Positions 14,423 to 22,767 of a DNA stretch of 27,012 bases are shown in pieces. The position numbers and the translations under genes are program-made. The DNA comes from Actinomycetes bacterium. Its GTDB lineage: Bacteria; Actinomycetota; Actinomycetes; Propionibacteriales; Propionibacteriaceae. The stretch is from positions 1 to 27,012 of the forward strand of contig JAEZZG010000028.1 of NCBI GenBank assembly GCA_023442485.1. The letters are read 5' to 3'. The first letter of the stretch is position 1. Each line of letters opens with the position of its first letter. Under the pieces are notes generated by a model. That model was not told the origin of the DNA and searched no databases. It saw only the letters and a list, made by a program, of their open reading frames with translations.

Positions 14423-16627
14423 TTGACCATGAACGGCGCCTCTGATTCTCTCATTGGCCACCTGCTGGGTGGTCGCTATGAGATCATTTCACGGCTTGCC
14501 CGAGGCGGGATGGCTACCGTTTACAGGGCCCAAGACCGCCGTCTCGGACGCGTCGTAGCCATCAAGGTGATGCACGAAGGTCTAGGAGACGACGCCGACT
14601 TCTTGCGAAAGTTTGATCGCGAAGCCAAGGCAGCGGCGAAACTTGCCCACCCCAACATCGTCGCGGTATTCGACCAAGGTATTGACGATTCCCGCCCCTA
14701 TATCGTGATGGAACTGATCGAGGGGCAGACCCTTAGACACGTCATCGCCAAGGACGCACCACTGCCTCCGCTTCAGGCCTTCAACCTGATGGAGCCGGTC
14801 GTTTCTGCCCTGGCTTTCGCCCATGACGCTGGGATCATCCATCGTGATATCAAGCCCGAAAACGTCTTGATCTCCTCACGCGGCCACATCAAGGTCGGCG
14901 ACTTCGGTCTCGCTAAGGCACTGACCGCCCAGACGTCGACCGCGACCCAGGGCTTGCTGATGGGGACGGTGTCTTATCTGCCTCCCGAACTGATTCAATA
15001 CGGTAAGCCAGAGAGAGCATCTGATATCTACTCCACAGGGGTGGTCCTCTTCGAGCTGCTGACGGGGAAGAAACCCTATGTTGGCGATGTGCCGATCACT
15101 GTCGCCTATATGCACACCAATAACGATGTGCCGGCGCCGTCGTCTGCCCTCCACCTCGATCCTGCCTACACCAACGATTCACGACGGATCATCCCGCCTT
15201 ATGTTGATGCCCTGGTGCAGGCCATGACCCGACGTCAGGTCGATGATCGACCGGCGGATGGACGCGAGTTACTGAACCGCTTCCGGCTAGCCCGCAAGGC
15301 CTTAGCTCAAGGCGTCCTGGACGACTACACCCTCACCGAGAGGATGGACCCGATCGGCTGGGCAAAGACCCATGATGACAAGCCTGCTGCCGGGACGACG
15401 GTGGTGTCCTCGACGGCGCCTACGGTGACCGTCCATAAGAGCCTCCGCACCGAGATTGATCCTGACCCGCAGCGCAAAGGCACCGCCGGGGTGGGGATAG
15501 CTGGAGGTGCGATGTCGTCGGGGGCGGCCTCGGCTTGGTCGGCTTCGGCGGGTCTATCTGCCTCGGCTGCCCGAATGTCTGCCGGTGGCTCTTCCCCGCT
15601 CTCCCAGTCGACTCCGGTCGAATATGGCGACGAGGTTGAGACATCGTCTTCGGTTGACCGTTTAGAGGGCAAGAATAAGGGTCAGGGCGAGATTAAGGGA
15701 CGTCGCGGGAAGAAGAGTCGGACCAACTCTGCGGGAGTGTATCGGCGTAGACGCATGGCGGTGTTGATCGCCTTGTTGACGATTGCTCTGGTGGGCGGAA
15801 TTAGTACTGGCTGGTGGTTCACGGTTGGCCGCTATACCTGGACTCCGTCTTTGCATAATCTCACTGCCGAGGCTGCTTCTGAGATCGCGGCACAAAATGG
15901 GTTAGGGATCGATTTTGGTGAGGAATACTCTGAGACTGTCCCCAAGGGGCATGTGATTCGTACCGATCCCGAGTCCGATTCCAAGGTTTTGAAGAACAGC
16001 ACGATCAAGGCATGGATTTCTTTGGGGCCAGAGCGTTATGCCGTCCCTGCCTTGGCTGGGAAGACCCTCGAAGAGGCGACCGCTATTCTGCAACAGAACA
16101 ACCTGCAGACCGGAAATATCACTCGGGAATACTCCGACACGGTGGCAGAGAATGTGGTGGTCTCTGCAGGTACTGCCGAGGGAACTCAGGTCAAACGCAA
16201 TACCGGTATTGACTTGGTGGTGTCTAAGGGACCCGAACCGATCCCGGTGACTAACTATGTTGGCAAGGCCACTGCCGAGGCGAAAGAAGCCTTGACGGGT
16301 CTCGGATTCGTGGTGAACGTGACCGATGCCCATTCCGATACTGTTGCGGCCGGGTCTGTGATTAGCCAGACCCCGGCTGAGGGGACGGGCAAGCGTGGCG
16401 ACACGATTGAGCTGGTCAATTCCCTAGGCCCTGAGTTGGTGGCGGTACCGAAGGTGGCCTGGCAGTCAGAGAAGAAGGCCAGGGCGGCACTCGAAGGAGC
16501 CGGGTTCACCGTCAAGGTGGTTTACGGATCAGAAGAGTGGCTGCGGCTCGGTGTCGTCTCCCGCACTGATCCAGGAGCCGGGAAGATGGCTCCCAAGGGT
16601 TCCCAGATCACCCTTTATGTGGTTTAG
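14423..16627 (+). CDS. pknL: Transmembrane Ser/Thr protein kinase with four PASTA repeats, PknL-like
   Basis: A 734-residue Hanks-type kinase (numbered from TTG 14423). The cytoplasmic domain has the Gly loop ARGGMATVY, Lys VAIKVM (K48), catalytic HRDIKPEN (D142, N147), DFGLAK (D160) and MGTVSYLPPE, so it should be active. A long Ala/Ser/Gly-rich linker (about 300-425) and a basic patch lead to one membrane helix (about 445-466). Four extracellular PASTA repeats fill about 471-734, which bind peptidoglycan fragments or lipid II in related kinases. The pknL-aroG-dcw neighbourhood matches mycobacterial PknL. Start: TTG 14423 is 7 bases after GGAG; ATG 14429 and TTG 14411 are alternatives. The last PASTA repeat ends at the C terminus. 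Confidence 0.94.
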   Translation: MTMNGASDSLIGHLLGGRYEIISRLARGGMATVYRAQDRRLGRVVAIKVMHEGLGDDADFLRKFDREAKAAAKLAHPNIVAVFDQGIDDSRPYIVMELIEGQTLRHVIAKDAPLPPLQAFNLMEPVVSALAFAHDAGIIHRDIKPENVLISSRGHIKVGDFGLAKALTAQTSTATQGLLMGTVSYLPPELIQYGKPERASDIYSTGVVLFELLTGKKPYVGDVPITVAYMHTNNDVPAPSSALHLDPAYTNDSRRIIPPYVDALVQAMTRRQVDDRPADGRELLNRFRLARKALAQGVLDDYTLTERMDPIGWAKTHDDKPAAGTTVVSSTAPTVTVHKSLRTEIDPDPQRKGTAGVGIAGGAMSSGAASAWSASAGLSASAARMSAGGSSPLSQSTPVEYGDEVETSSSVDRLEGKNKGQGEIKGRRGKKSRTNSAGVYRRRRMAVLIALLTIALVGGISTGWWFTVGRYTWTPSLHNLTAEAASEIAAQNGLGIDFGEEYSETVPKGHVIRTDPESDSKVLKNSTIKAWISLGPERYAVPALAGKTLEEATAILQQNNLQTGNITREYSDTVAENVVVSAGTAEGTQVKRNTGIDLVVSKGPEPIPVTNYVGKATAEAKEALTGLGFVVNVTDAHSDTVAAGSVISQTPAEGTGKRGDTIELVNSLGPELVAVPKVAWQSEKKARAALEGAGFTVKVVYGSEEWLRLGVVSRTDPGAGKMAPKGSQITLYVV

Positions 16628-16705
16628 CTCGCCGCTGTTGATCCGGTCATTGCGCCTGAGTAGGTAGAATGTTCTCGTTCTGATCATTTCACCCCGAGGA
16701 GAGCT

Positions 16706-17956
16706 ATGCCTACCCCGATGATGAGCACATTCACAACCGTCGTTATCGGCATAGTTGCGGTCATCATTGAGATCCTGGCGATCTTGTTGTGGCGGAGGAA
16801 GAGGTTCATCAAAGCAGTGCAGTCTCGCGGCTGGAGCTTTAATCCGACCTGTGATGACTCCGTCATCATCGGTTTGAACCAGTCCCCCTTTGGCGTCGGC
16901 TTCAACCGCAAAGCCGACGACATGGCTTCTGGAACAACATCGACCGGTCGACCTTTCCGCGCCTTCGAGTATTACTGCTCGGAGTGGAGCACCGGGAACT
17001 TCGCTTGGGTGGTGACCATTCCTTTGGCCCAGTCCTATCAGGATTACCACCTGATTCACCACAACGCCTTCCTGCCTGATATCGAAGGTATTCCGGACCA
17101 GGTCGGCCAGTTCAACGCCTACGCAAGTTCTGCCGATTTCCGCTCTGCCCTCACCCCGGTGATCTCCGACTTGGCCCACGAAATGCTCGGCTTCAACAAT
17201 GAAAAGCCCCTATCGATTAGCGTCGATCATAACCAGCTCTGCGTTCTCGGTGTTCGCCAATCAAATCTGGATGACAGTGCCACAATCATCGAGCTAGCCG
17301 ACCAGATGGCCACGAGAATTGACCAGAACCCGTCTCTAACTCAGTTCAGCGGAGTCCCGGTTCCGACTCAATTAGCTGTCCAGCACCGGCCTTTCTGGGA
17401 GGTGCGTGACCGGGATGACTCGCTATTGGAATTCGTTGCTTCCACCCGCTCGGGCTACGACCATCGGGCAACCAATATCGTCATCTGCGCTGACCCAGTG
17501 CTGCCCTTCATCGCTCTCGAACACAGCTGGAAGACTAAAACCACCGGTAGTGACGGAAAGACTCGAGTGTCGGACCATTCCGAAGAGATATTCGAGATTC
17601 GTCCCCAATTCTCCTTCGCTGATCTGGGGATCAATACCGGGATGTTGAGCAGATTCACCTACGGCCCCAAGGTAGAGTTTGAATCCATCGACTTCAACAA
17701 GGAATTCTCGGTGCGCAGTTCAAACCCGAGGTTTGCCTACGACGTCATCCATCCACGTCAAATGGAGTACCTCCTCGCCCAAGAGGAGGTGTTCCCCTTC
17801 GGTTACTCCGCCCGCGACGGAGTGCTGCGGGTTCAACTGAGGGATATCAGAACCTCCTATGTGGTGAAGGCGGATGAGGTTATTCGAGGATTCCTCAGAC
17901 GCATCCCGGGGTGGGTGTGGGAAAACCTCGGCCACCAACAGCCACCACAGGTGTAA
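16706..17956 (+). CDS. Membrane-anchored protein of unknown function next to pknL
   Basis: A 416-residue protein with one N-terminal membrane helix (about residues 8-29, TVVIGIVAVIIEILAILLW) followed by a basic RRKRF stop-transfer, so the bulk is probably cytoplasmic. The remainder looks like two related halves; the second contains FNKEFSVRSSNPRFAYDVIHPRQMEYLL, a pattern I associate loosely with DUF3137-type proteins, and the first has EYYCSEWSTGNFAWVV. I do not recognise a catalytic motif. ATG 16706 is behind GAGGAGAG, and a TAGAAT -10-like element lies at 16665-16670, so it may have its own promoter 78 bases after pknL. Sharing orientation with the kinase makes it a possible substrate or partner, which is inference. 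Confidence 0.75.
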   Translation: MPTPMMSTFTTVVIGIVAVIIEILAILLWRRKRFIKAVQSRGWSFNPTCDDSVIIGLNQSPFGVGFNRKADDMASGTTSTGRPFRAFEYYCSEWSTGNFAWVVTIPLAQSYQDYHLIHHNAFLPDIEGIPDQVGQFNAYASSADFRSALTPVISDLAHEMLGFNNEKPLSISVDHNQLCVLGVRQSNLDDSATIIELADQMATRIDQNPSLTQFSGVPVPTQLAVQHRPFWEVRDRDDSLLEFVASTRSGYDHRATNIVICADPVLPFIALEHSWKTKTTGSDGKTRVSDHSEEIFEIRPQFSFADLGINTGMLSRFTYGPKVEFESIDFNKEFSVRSSNPRFAYDVIHPRQMEYLLAQEEVFPFGYSARDGVLRVQLRDIRTSYVVKADEVIRGFLRRIPGWVWENLGHQQPPQV

Positions 17957-17974
17957 CCGGTTCAGCCGACTTAT

Positions 17975-18007
17975 CCGCCCCAGCGGCGACTAGGCCGCCT
18001 GGGGCGG
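17975..18007. terminator. Strong hairpin between convergent genes, bidirectional terminator candidate
   Basis: CCGCCCCAG (17975-17983) pairs perfectly with CTGGGGCGG (17999-18007), extended inward by CGGC/GCCG (one bulged C) around the 6-base loop GACTAG. It sits in the 61-base gap between the convergent unknown gene and aroG. It lacks a U-tract, as many actinobacterial terminators do. Confidence 0.75.
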
Positions 18008-18017
18008 GCAACATCGA

Positions 18018-19406
18018 TCACAGTTTGCGGGGGATGAAGGAGTCGACGGCGTCCGGCTTCTGGGCGCAGCGATCCGCGAGTCTCTCGGCCACGATGAAGG
18101 CCAACTCCATCGCCTGATTACGATTCAGCCTGGGGTCACACACCGTCTCGTAGCGGTCCGCCAGGTCATCCTCGGATAGCTGGAAGGCCCCGCCGGTACA
18201 TTCGGTCACGTCGTCGCCGGTCAGTTCACAGTGGATACCGCCTGGCCAGGTGCCTAGCTCGTCGTGAATATCGAAGAAGGAGTTCAGTTCCGAGACCACG
18301 TCGGCATATTCACGGGTCTTGAAGCCTTTGGCAGTGGAGTGGGTATTGCCGTGCATCGGATCACAGATCCACACCACCTTGCGTCCCGTGGCTTCGACCG
18401 CCTCGATGATGCTAGGGAGAGTGTTGCGGACGTTCTTGGCTCCTAGCCGGGTGATCACTGACATGCGTCCCGGGACGTGATTCGGGTCGAGCTTGTCGAG
18501 TAGTTTGACGACTTCGTCACCGGTTGCAGACGCGCTGATCTTGACCCCGATCGGATTCTGGACGTGACGCAAAAGCTCAACGTGGGCACCGTCAAGTTGC
18601 CGGGTGCGCTCCCCGATCCAGACCATGTGGGCCGAACAGTCGTAGGGTTCCTGGGAGCGGGAATCCACCCGGGTCAGGGCGTGCTCGTAGTCGAGCAGGA
18701 GAGCTTCGTGACTGGAGAAGAAATCGACGGTCGAGATCTGCTCGTCGGGGGTGCCGCAGGCGATCATGAAAGCTAAGGCGCGAGTGATTTCGTCGGCGAG
18801 GGCCTCATAGCGGGAATCGACGTTGGAGTTGGCGACGAAGGACTTATTCCAGGCATGGACCGAACGCAGGTCCGCAAACCCACCCTTGGTGAAGGCCCGG
18901 ATCAAGTTCAGCGTCGCCGCCGAAGCATTGTAGGTGCGCAACAGACGCGTCGGGTCGTGGCGGCGCGCGTCCTCAGTGAACTCGAAGCCATTGACGGCGT
19001 CTCCACGGTAGGCAGGCAGGGTCACCCCGTCCCGGGTCTCGGTATCGGAAGAGCGCGGCTTGGCATACTGGCCTGCGAGACGGCCGACCTTGACGACGGG
19101 AACCTGAGCCGCATAGGTCATCACGATGGCCATCGACAACATGACCTGCAGCTTGTTCTTGATGTTGTAGGCGTTGACCGAGGCGAAGGTCTCGGCACAG
19201 TCCCCGCCTTGAAGGAGGAAGGATTTGCCCGCCGCCACATCGGCGAGGCGATCCCGCAAGTCATCGCACTCCCCGGCGAATACCAGCGGAGGCAAAGAGC
19301 GCAGCTCAGCGATCGCCGTCTTGACCTGGTCGAGGTCAGCGTAGGTGGGTTGCTGCGGGGCAGCTAAGGAACGCAAGAGAGTCAAAGACGGGATAGCTTC
19401 AGGCAT
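18018..19406 (-). CDS. aroG: 3-deoxy-7-phosphoheptulonate synthase, class II (DAHP synthase)
   Basis: A 462-residue enzyme catalysing the first step of the shikimate pathway, from phosphoenolpyruvate and erythrose 4-phosphate. Class II signatures include the metal cysteine in LLQGGDCAETF (C70), VVKVGRLAGQYAKPRS, GDAVNGF, the long MVWIGERTRQLDGAHVEL, NPIGVKISASA, VVWICDPMHGNTHS, HCELTGDDVTECTGG and CDPRLNRNQ with further metal ligands. The length equals that of M. tuberculosis AroG, and the N-terminal extension used for allosteric aromatic amino-acid binding is present. ATG 19406 has no ribosome site; instead TACAGT sits six bases upstream inside a perfect inverted repeat, so a leaderless mRNA is likely. 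It follows the acyltransferase pair after 106 bases. Confidence 0.96.
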   Translation of the reverse strand: MPEAIPSLTLLRSLAAPQQPTYADLDQVKTAIAELRSLPPLVFAGECDDLRDRLADVAAGKSFLLQGGDCAETFASVNAYNIKNKLQVMLSMAIVMTYAAQVPVVKVGRLAGQYAKPRSSDTETRDGVTLPAYRGDAVNGFEFTEDARRHDPTRLLRTYNASAATLNLIRAFTKGGFADLRSVHAWNKSFVANSNVDSRYEALADEITRALAFMIACGTPDEQISTVDFFSSHEALLLDYEHALTRVDSRSQEPYDCSAHMVWIGERTRQLDGAHVELLRHVQNPIGVKISASATGDEVVKLLDKLDPNHVPGRMSVITRLGAKNVRNTLPSIIEAVEATGRKVVWICDPMHGNTHSTAKGFKTREYADVVSELNSFFDIHDELGTWPGGIHCELTGDDVTECTGGAFQLSEDDLADRYETVCDPRLNRNQAMELAFIVAERLADRCAQKPDAVDSFIPRKL

Positions 19407-19422
19407 GGGCTAACTGTAGCCC
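19407..19422 (-). promoter_or_regulatory. aroG start-site palindrome with embedded -10 element
   Basis: GGGCTA-CAGT-TAGCCC is a perfect 6-bp inverted repeat with a 4-base centre that touches the aroG ATG with no gap. Its middle contains TACAGT (19413-19418), a -10-like hexamer six bases from the ATG. It could be an operator over the transcription start, or chance. Confidence 0.5.
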
Positions 19423-19512
19423 GGAACCCTCCATCAAGCACATGCACTCGATTACTGGACCTAAGACAAGGGCTAATACCCGGCTGGCACCTGGGTCACT
19501 AGCTCGTCGACG

Positions 19513-20241
19513 TCACTGGGCATCGTGGGTTTGCGCTTCGGAATCGGGCTTAGCTAGACGCTCCCGGCTGCGATCACGCTGAGCACGTTTGGCGACCAGC
19601 TCACGCTGCATCCAAGTAACCGAGGCGTCGACGTCGGAGTAGGGACGCCCCGACATCATCATCAAGGTGTACATCACCTGGTCAGCGATGGCCCTCTCCA
19701 AGAGGTGCGGCTGACCCCGGAATTTATACCACCTCGACATCCGGATCCGAGGCCCGAATTCGACGAGTTTGCGGCCATAAAGCTCAGGGATGGTGACGAT
19801 CGGGCTGATCACGGCAGGAATCACGGGGACGGCATTCTCCAAGATCGCCTTCGCCACCAAGGAAGAGCCGCGGTGTAAGGCTCCGTCAGGGGAAGGGAGG
19901 GTCTCAGGGAACATGACCACAACCTTGCCGTCATAGAACCCTTCGGCAGCGTCCAGAAGCAGGCTCTGCATCGGGTCACGTCGTCCGGCGATCTTGCGAA
20001 TCGTCTGGGATACCTTATTCGAGCCGAGGACGACGGCGTCGCGGCCCACCGCAGACTTCATCACGATGGCGTCACTGGCGTGAATGTGAGTGGCCACCAC
20101 GAGCACTGGCCCGCGCGTAGGCAGATTGTCGATGTCCTTGACGAAAGGAGTGAACTTGCGTCCCAGAATGGAGCGGCGGGCTTCCTGAATGGACTCGTCA
20201 TACCCGGTTTCGGGGATGTCGGGGAACTGCTGATCACTCAT
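19513..20241 (-). CDS. PlsC-like acyltransferase, variant motifs
   Basis: A 242-residue protein of the 1-acylglycerol-3-phosphate acyltransferase fold. The catalytic H-x4-D is present as THIHASD (H52, D57), without the usual preceding Asn. The glycerophosphate-binding FPEGTRS motif is altered to FPETLPS near residue 109. Later hydrophobic VPVIPAVI fits the family. The C-terminal 40 residues are highly charged (RAQRDRSRERL). No clear membrane helix is visible. Its ATG overlaps the stop of the upstream acyltransferase by four bases (ATGA), so the two are coupled and may act together in membrane lipid synthesis. The substrate is unknown. Confidence 0.83.
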   Translation of the reverse strand: MSDQQFPDIPETGYDESIQEARRSILGRKFTPFVKDIDNLPTRGPVLVVATHIHASDAIVMKSAVGRDAVVLGSNKVSQTIRKIAGRRDPMQSLLLDAAEGFYDGKVVVMFPETLPSPDGALHRGSSLVAKAILENAVPVIPAVISPIVTIPELYGRKLVEFGPRIRMSRWYKFRGQPHLLERAIADQVMYTLMMMSGRPYSDVDASVTWMQRELVAKRAQRDRSRERLAKPDSEAQTHDAQ

Positions 20242-20999
20242 GGGTTGCGAATCTCCGGTTTGGTGACGCCTTCGAGAGGGGTTGCTCTCACACGGGCAGC
20301 GATCTCGGCTTCGCTCAGCTCTCCAGATTTCACCCGTGATCCATAAAGGTCGACGTATTCCTGCCCGGTGAGTTTCTGGATTTCAGCCATGATGGAACTC
20401 GTCACCCATCTCAGCGTGGAAAGCTGATGACGTTGGCCGACGAATTCCGAGAAAGAAACGGGGGTCCCGATCACGATCTGAGCGCGTCTCAGCCGAGGCA
20501 GACCGAACCTGCCTTTGACGAACTGGGTATCAATCATGCCGACCGGGATCACCGGAACGTCAGCTTCGAGGAGCATACGGGCGACCCCGGTGTGGCCCTT
20601 GTAGAGACGCCCATCGACGGAACGGGTCCCTTCTGGGAAGATGCCGACTAGACGTCCAGCACGCAGAGCCTCGACGACGGGCTTCATCGCGTCGGCAGAC
20701 TGCCTACCCCCGGCGCGGTCGAGGGCAATCTGACCGGTGGCCCTCATGAACCAGGCAACCACCTTGGACCAGAATCCCGAGTTGCCCTGGAACAGCTCGA
20801 TCTTGGCGGGGAAGGTGATCTGGCGTTTGATCACCGAAGGAACCATGTAGGTCTCTGAGGCGGACAGATGGTTCGCGGCAAGCAGGTAGCCGCCAGTTTC
20901 GGGAATGTTGTCTGCCCCGACGACGCGCGGACGCAGGTAGCAGCGAGTCAGCGGAATAAACAAGGCGTTACGGAAGAAGAAATACCATTTTGTGCCCAT
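20238..20999 (-). CDS. 1-acyl-sn-glycerol-3-phosphate acyltransferase (PlsC-like)
   Basis: A 253-residue PlsC-family protein. It starts with a hydrophobic membrane-associated segment (WYFFFRNALFIPLTRCYL). The H-x4-D catalytic motif reads NHLSASE (H44, E49), with Glu where Asp is expected, while the substrate motif FPEGTRS and VPVIPVGMI are canonical. The family moves acyl chains onto lysophosphatidate or related acceptors at the inner membrane. The frame is open to 21047, but ATG 20999 begins the family-typical sequence with AAGGGA upstream. The stop overlaps the next acyltransferase start. In the M. tuberculosis aroG neighbourhood a similar gene (Rv2182c) is present. Whether Glu supports catalysis cannot be told from sequence. 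Confidence 0.88.
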   Translation of the reverse strand: MGTKWYFFFRNALFIPLTRCYLRPRVVGADNIPETGGYLLAANHLSASETYMVPSVIKRQITFPAKIELFQGNSGFWSKVVAWFMRATGQIALDRAGGRQSADAMKPVVEALRAGRLVGIFPEGTRSVDGRLYKGHTGVARMLLEADVPVIPVGMIDTQFVKGRFGLPRLRRAQIVIGTPVSFSEFVGQRHQLSTLRWVTSSIMAEIQKLTGQEYVDLYGSRVKSGELSEAEIAARVRATPLEGVTKPEIRNP

Positions 21000-21152
21000 C
21001 GCTACTGATTCCCTTCGCCCTGGATTACCGCTTTGGTGCCCCGTCACAGATATCTTGACGGCTGTGATCTCACCGCTCCAGATTCCCGTCCCTCAATGCT
21101 AGCGCACGCCCTGACTTACACCACGACACAAGGGCCGTTGTCGCAGGTATGT

Positions 21153-21158
21153 CACACT
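21153..21158 (+). promoter_or_regulatory. Candidate leaderless -10 element of the small membrane protein gene
   Basis: CACACT is followed by six bases and GTG 21165. It fits the spacing seen at thiE and aroG, although the first base departs from TANNNT. The AGAGGGG next to the GTG is too close to serve as a ribosome site. Confidence 0.3.
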
Positions 21159-21164
21159 AGAGGG

Positions 21165-21542
21165 GTGAAGTTTTTCAGCCGGGCACGGCGTCCAGGAGAC
21201 CCTGACGACGTCAATCGTCGCTTCAACGAGATCGTCGCCGATCAAGGCTTCCCCAGCCTCGACCCCTTCTCATTCGATGAGGCGATGGAGTCTGCTCATC
21301 CAATCAACTCCGCCGAGGCTGAGGCGATGAATCCGGCTCCGATTCGTCCCCGCACACCCACCCTCCTAGCCTGGTGCTGTTTCCTGCTCGGGGTAGGGCT
21401 CGCCCTGGCTGCAGCCTTCGGTGTCAGCCTCCCCACCTGGCTACGCTGGGGCTCCCTCATCCTCGGCGTCGCTGGCCTGGCCTGGCTGATCACTCTCATC
21501 CCCAGACACCGTCGCGACGACCACCTCGACTGGCGGGTGTGA
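21165..21542 (+). CDS. Small two-helix membrane protein of unknown function
   Basis: A 125-residue protein (from GTG 21165). It has a basic N terminus (MKFFSRARRP), an acidic, Pro-containing cytoplasmic stretch to about residue 65, then two hydrophobic helices at about 67-86 (LLAWCCFLLGVGLALAAAF) and 94-112 (LRWGSLILGVAGLAWLITLI), and a charged tail (RHRRDDHLDWRV). Both ends are probably cytoplasmic. I do not recognise the family. The open frame extends upstream to 21033, but the protein-like composition begins at the GTG, which has a -10-like CACACT six bases before it. It is divergent from the acyltransferases and converges on glk with 16 bases between stops. Confidence 0.75.
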   Translation: MKFFSRARRPGDPDDVNRRFNEIVADQGFPSLDPFSFDEAMESAHPINSAEAEAMNPAPIRPRTPTLLAWCCFLLGVGLALAAAFGVSLPTWLRWGSLILGVAGLAWLITLIPRHRRDDHLDWRV

Positions 21543-21558
21543 CGATCCCTCGTCTTGG

Positions 21559-22518
21559 CTAGCGTCTACCCTCACGCACTGTTCGACGAGCAAGATCGGC
21601 GGCACCAATCAACCCCGCATTATTGCGGAAGTGCGCGAGTTCGATCCGGGCTTCGTCTCGATGCCCGCGACCGGTCAGGTGACGTGAAAATGCCCGCCTG
21701 GCTGGCTCGATGAGCAACTCCCCAGCCTCGGACACTCCCCCTCCGATGACGAATAAGTCAGGATCGAGGGCTGCGGCCACATCAGCGAGCCCTTTACCGA
21801 GCCATTCTCCGACGTCACCGACCAACTCAATCGAGGTTCGGTCACCGGCAATGGCTAACTCAGTGACCATCTGCCCAGTAATAGCGAGCGGGTCTGCGCC
21901 GGATACTTCGATGAGTTTCTGCGCCGCCGGGGAACCTTCTTTGATCAAGGCGCGTGCGTCTCGGGTCAAGGCGTTGCCAGAGGCGTACTGCTCCCAACAG
22001 CCACGGTTACCACACGGACACCATTGACCGTCCTGGACGACTGTCATATGCCCGAACTCGCCCGCCATCCCGAACGCGCCTCGAAACAGTTCGCCGTTGA
22101 TCACTACACAGCCACCGATGCCGGTACCGAGGTTGATATCGACCATCACCTTGGCGCCACGCCCGGCACCGAAGGTGTACTCCGCCCAACAGGCAGTATT
22201 TGCGTCATTGTCGATCCAGACCTCGTAGGGCAGCCTGGCGGTCAGTTTCTCTTTCAGCGGCTCATCGCGCCACGCCAGGTGGGGTGAGAAGCGGACGACG
22301 GAGCCTTCCGCATTGACCCATCCGGCAGCACCGATTCCGACGACTCGGATCTCGTGATTGCGGCTGAATTCTTCGCAGATCTCGACGATGGTGTCTTCCA
22401 CTGCTCGGGCAGAGGTGGTCGGGCTGGGGCGGACGATCTTGTCAACGATGGTGCCGTCTTCGGCGACCACTCCGGCGGCGACCTTGGTCCCGCCGATGTC
22501 AATACCCACAGCTAACAT
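21559..22518 (-). CDS. glk: ROK-family glucokinase
   Basis: A 319-residue sugar kinase that phosphorylates glucose with ATP. It opens with the phosphate loop AVGIDIGGTKVAAG. The catalytic Asp is in WIDNDANTACWAEY (D105). The ROK zinc site is complete: H157 in GEFGHM and Cys 167, 169 and 174 in CPCGNRGCWEQYASG. DPDLFVIGGGVS is the second ATP-binding segment. No helix-turn-helix is present, so it is the enzyme rather than a NagC-type repressor. Polyphosphate glucokinases are a separate group that lacks the Cys-rich zinc motif seen here. The ATG is behind GGGGAGA. A TACGAT -10-like element lies about 40 bases upstream. It is transcribed on its own. Confidence 0.93.
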   Translation of the reverse strand: MLAVGIDIGGTKVAAGVVAEDGTIVDKIVRPSPTTSARAVEDTIVEICEEFSRNHEIRVVGIGAAGWVNAEGSVVRFSPHLAWRDEPLKEKLTARLPYEVWIDNDANTACWAEYTFGAGRGAKVMVDINLGTGIGGCVVINGELFRGAFGMAGEFGHMTVVQDGQWCPCGNRGCWEQYASGNALTRDARALIKEGSPAAQKLIEVSGADPLAITGQMVTELAIAGDRTSIELVGDVGEWLGKGLADVAAALDPDLFVIGGGVSEAGELLIEPARRAFSRHLTGRGHRDEARIELAHFRNNAGLIGAADLARRTVREGRR

Positions 22519-22698
22519 GATGGTGTTCTCCCCATTCTCGGCATAGTCGTAATCGTATTCGGTTTTATCTTGTCTGCTGACGACGCAAACCTGGGGGCTT
22601 CGTTATTGCTGTTCTGGGCCACGGCACCGAGGTCTGAGCGTACAGGCTTTCGTAGTCTCCGGTCTTTTCAGGTTGAGTGAGGTGGCCGTAAAACCATC

Positions 22699-22722
22699 GA
22701 CCCTGCTCCTTCCGCGAGGGTC
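22699..22722 (-). terminator. Weak terminator-like hairpin after the NlpC/P60 gene
   Basis: Minus-strand GACCCT/AGGGTC (6 pairs, 12-base loop) is followed by GATGGTTTTA, a short T run. It lies 46 bases past the NlpC/P60 stop. The rest of the 22519-22767 gap should hold the glk promoter; I see no gene in it. Confidence 0.35.
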
Positions 22723-22767
22723 AGGGCAGGGCGAGGGAAGAGGATGTGTCTCAATTTTGGCCGGTGA

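Noticed and set aside
18855..19367. Plus-strand frame opposite aroG
   Set aside because: Antisense of conserved AroG sequence, no start signal and no domain.
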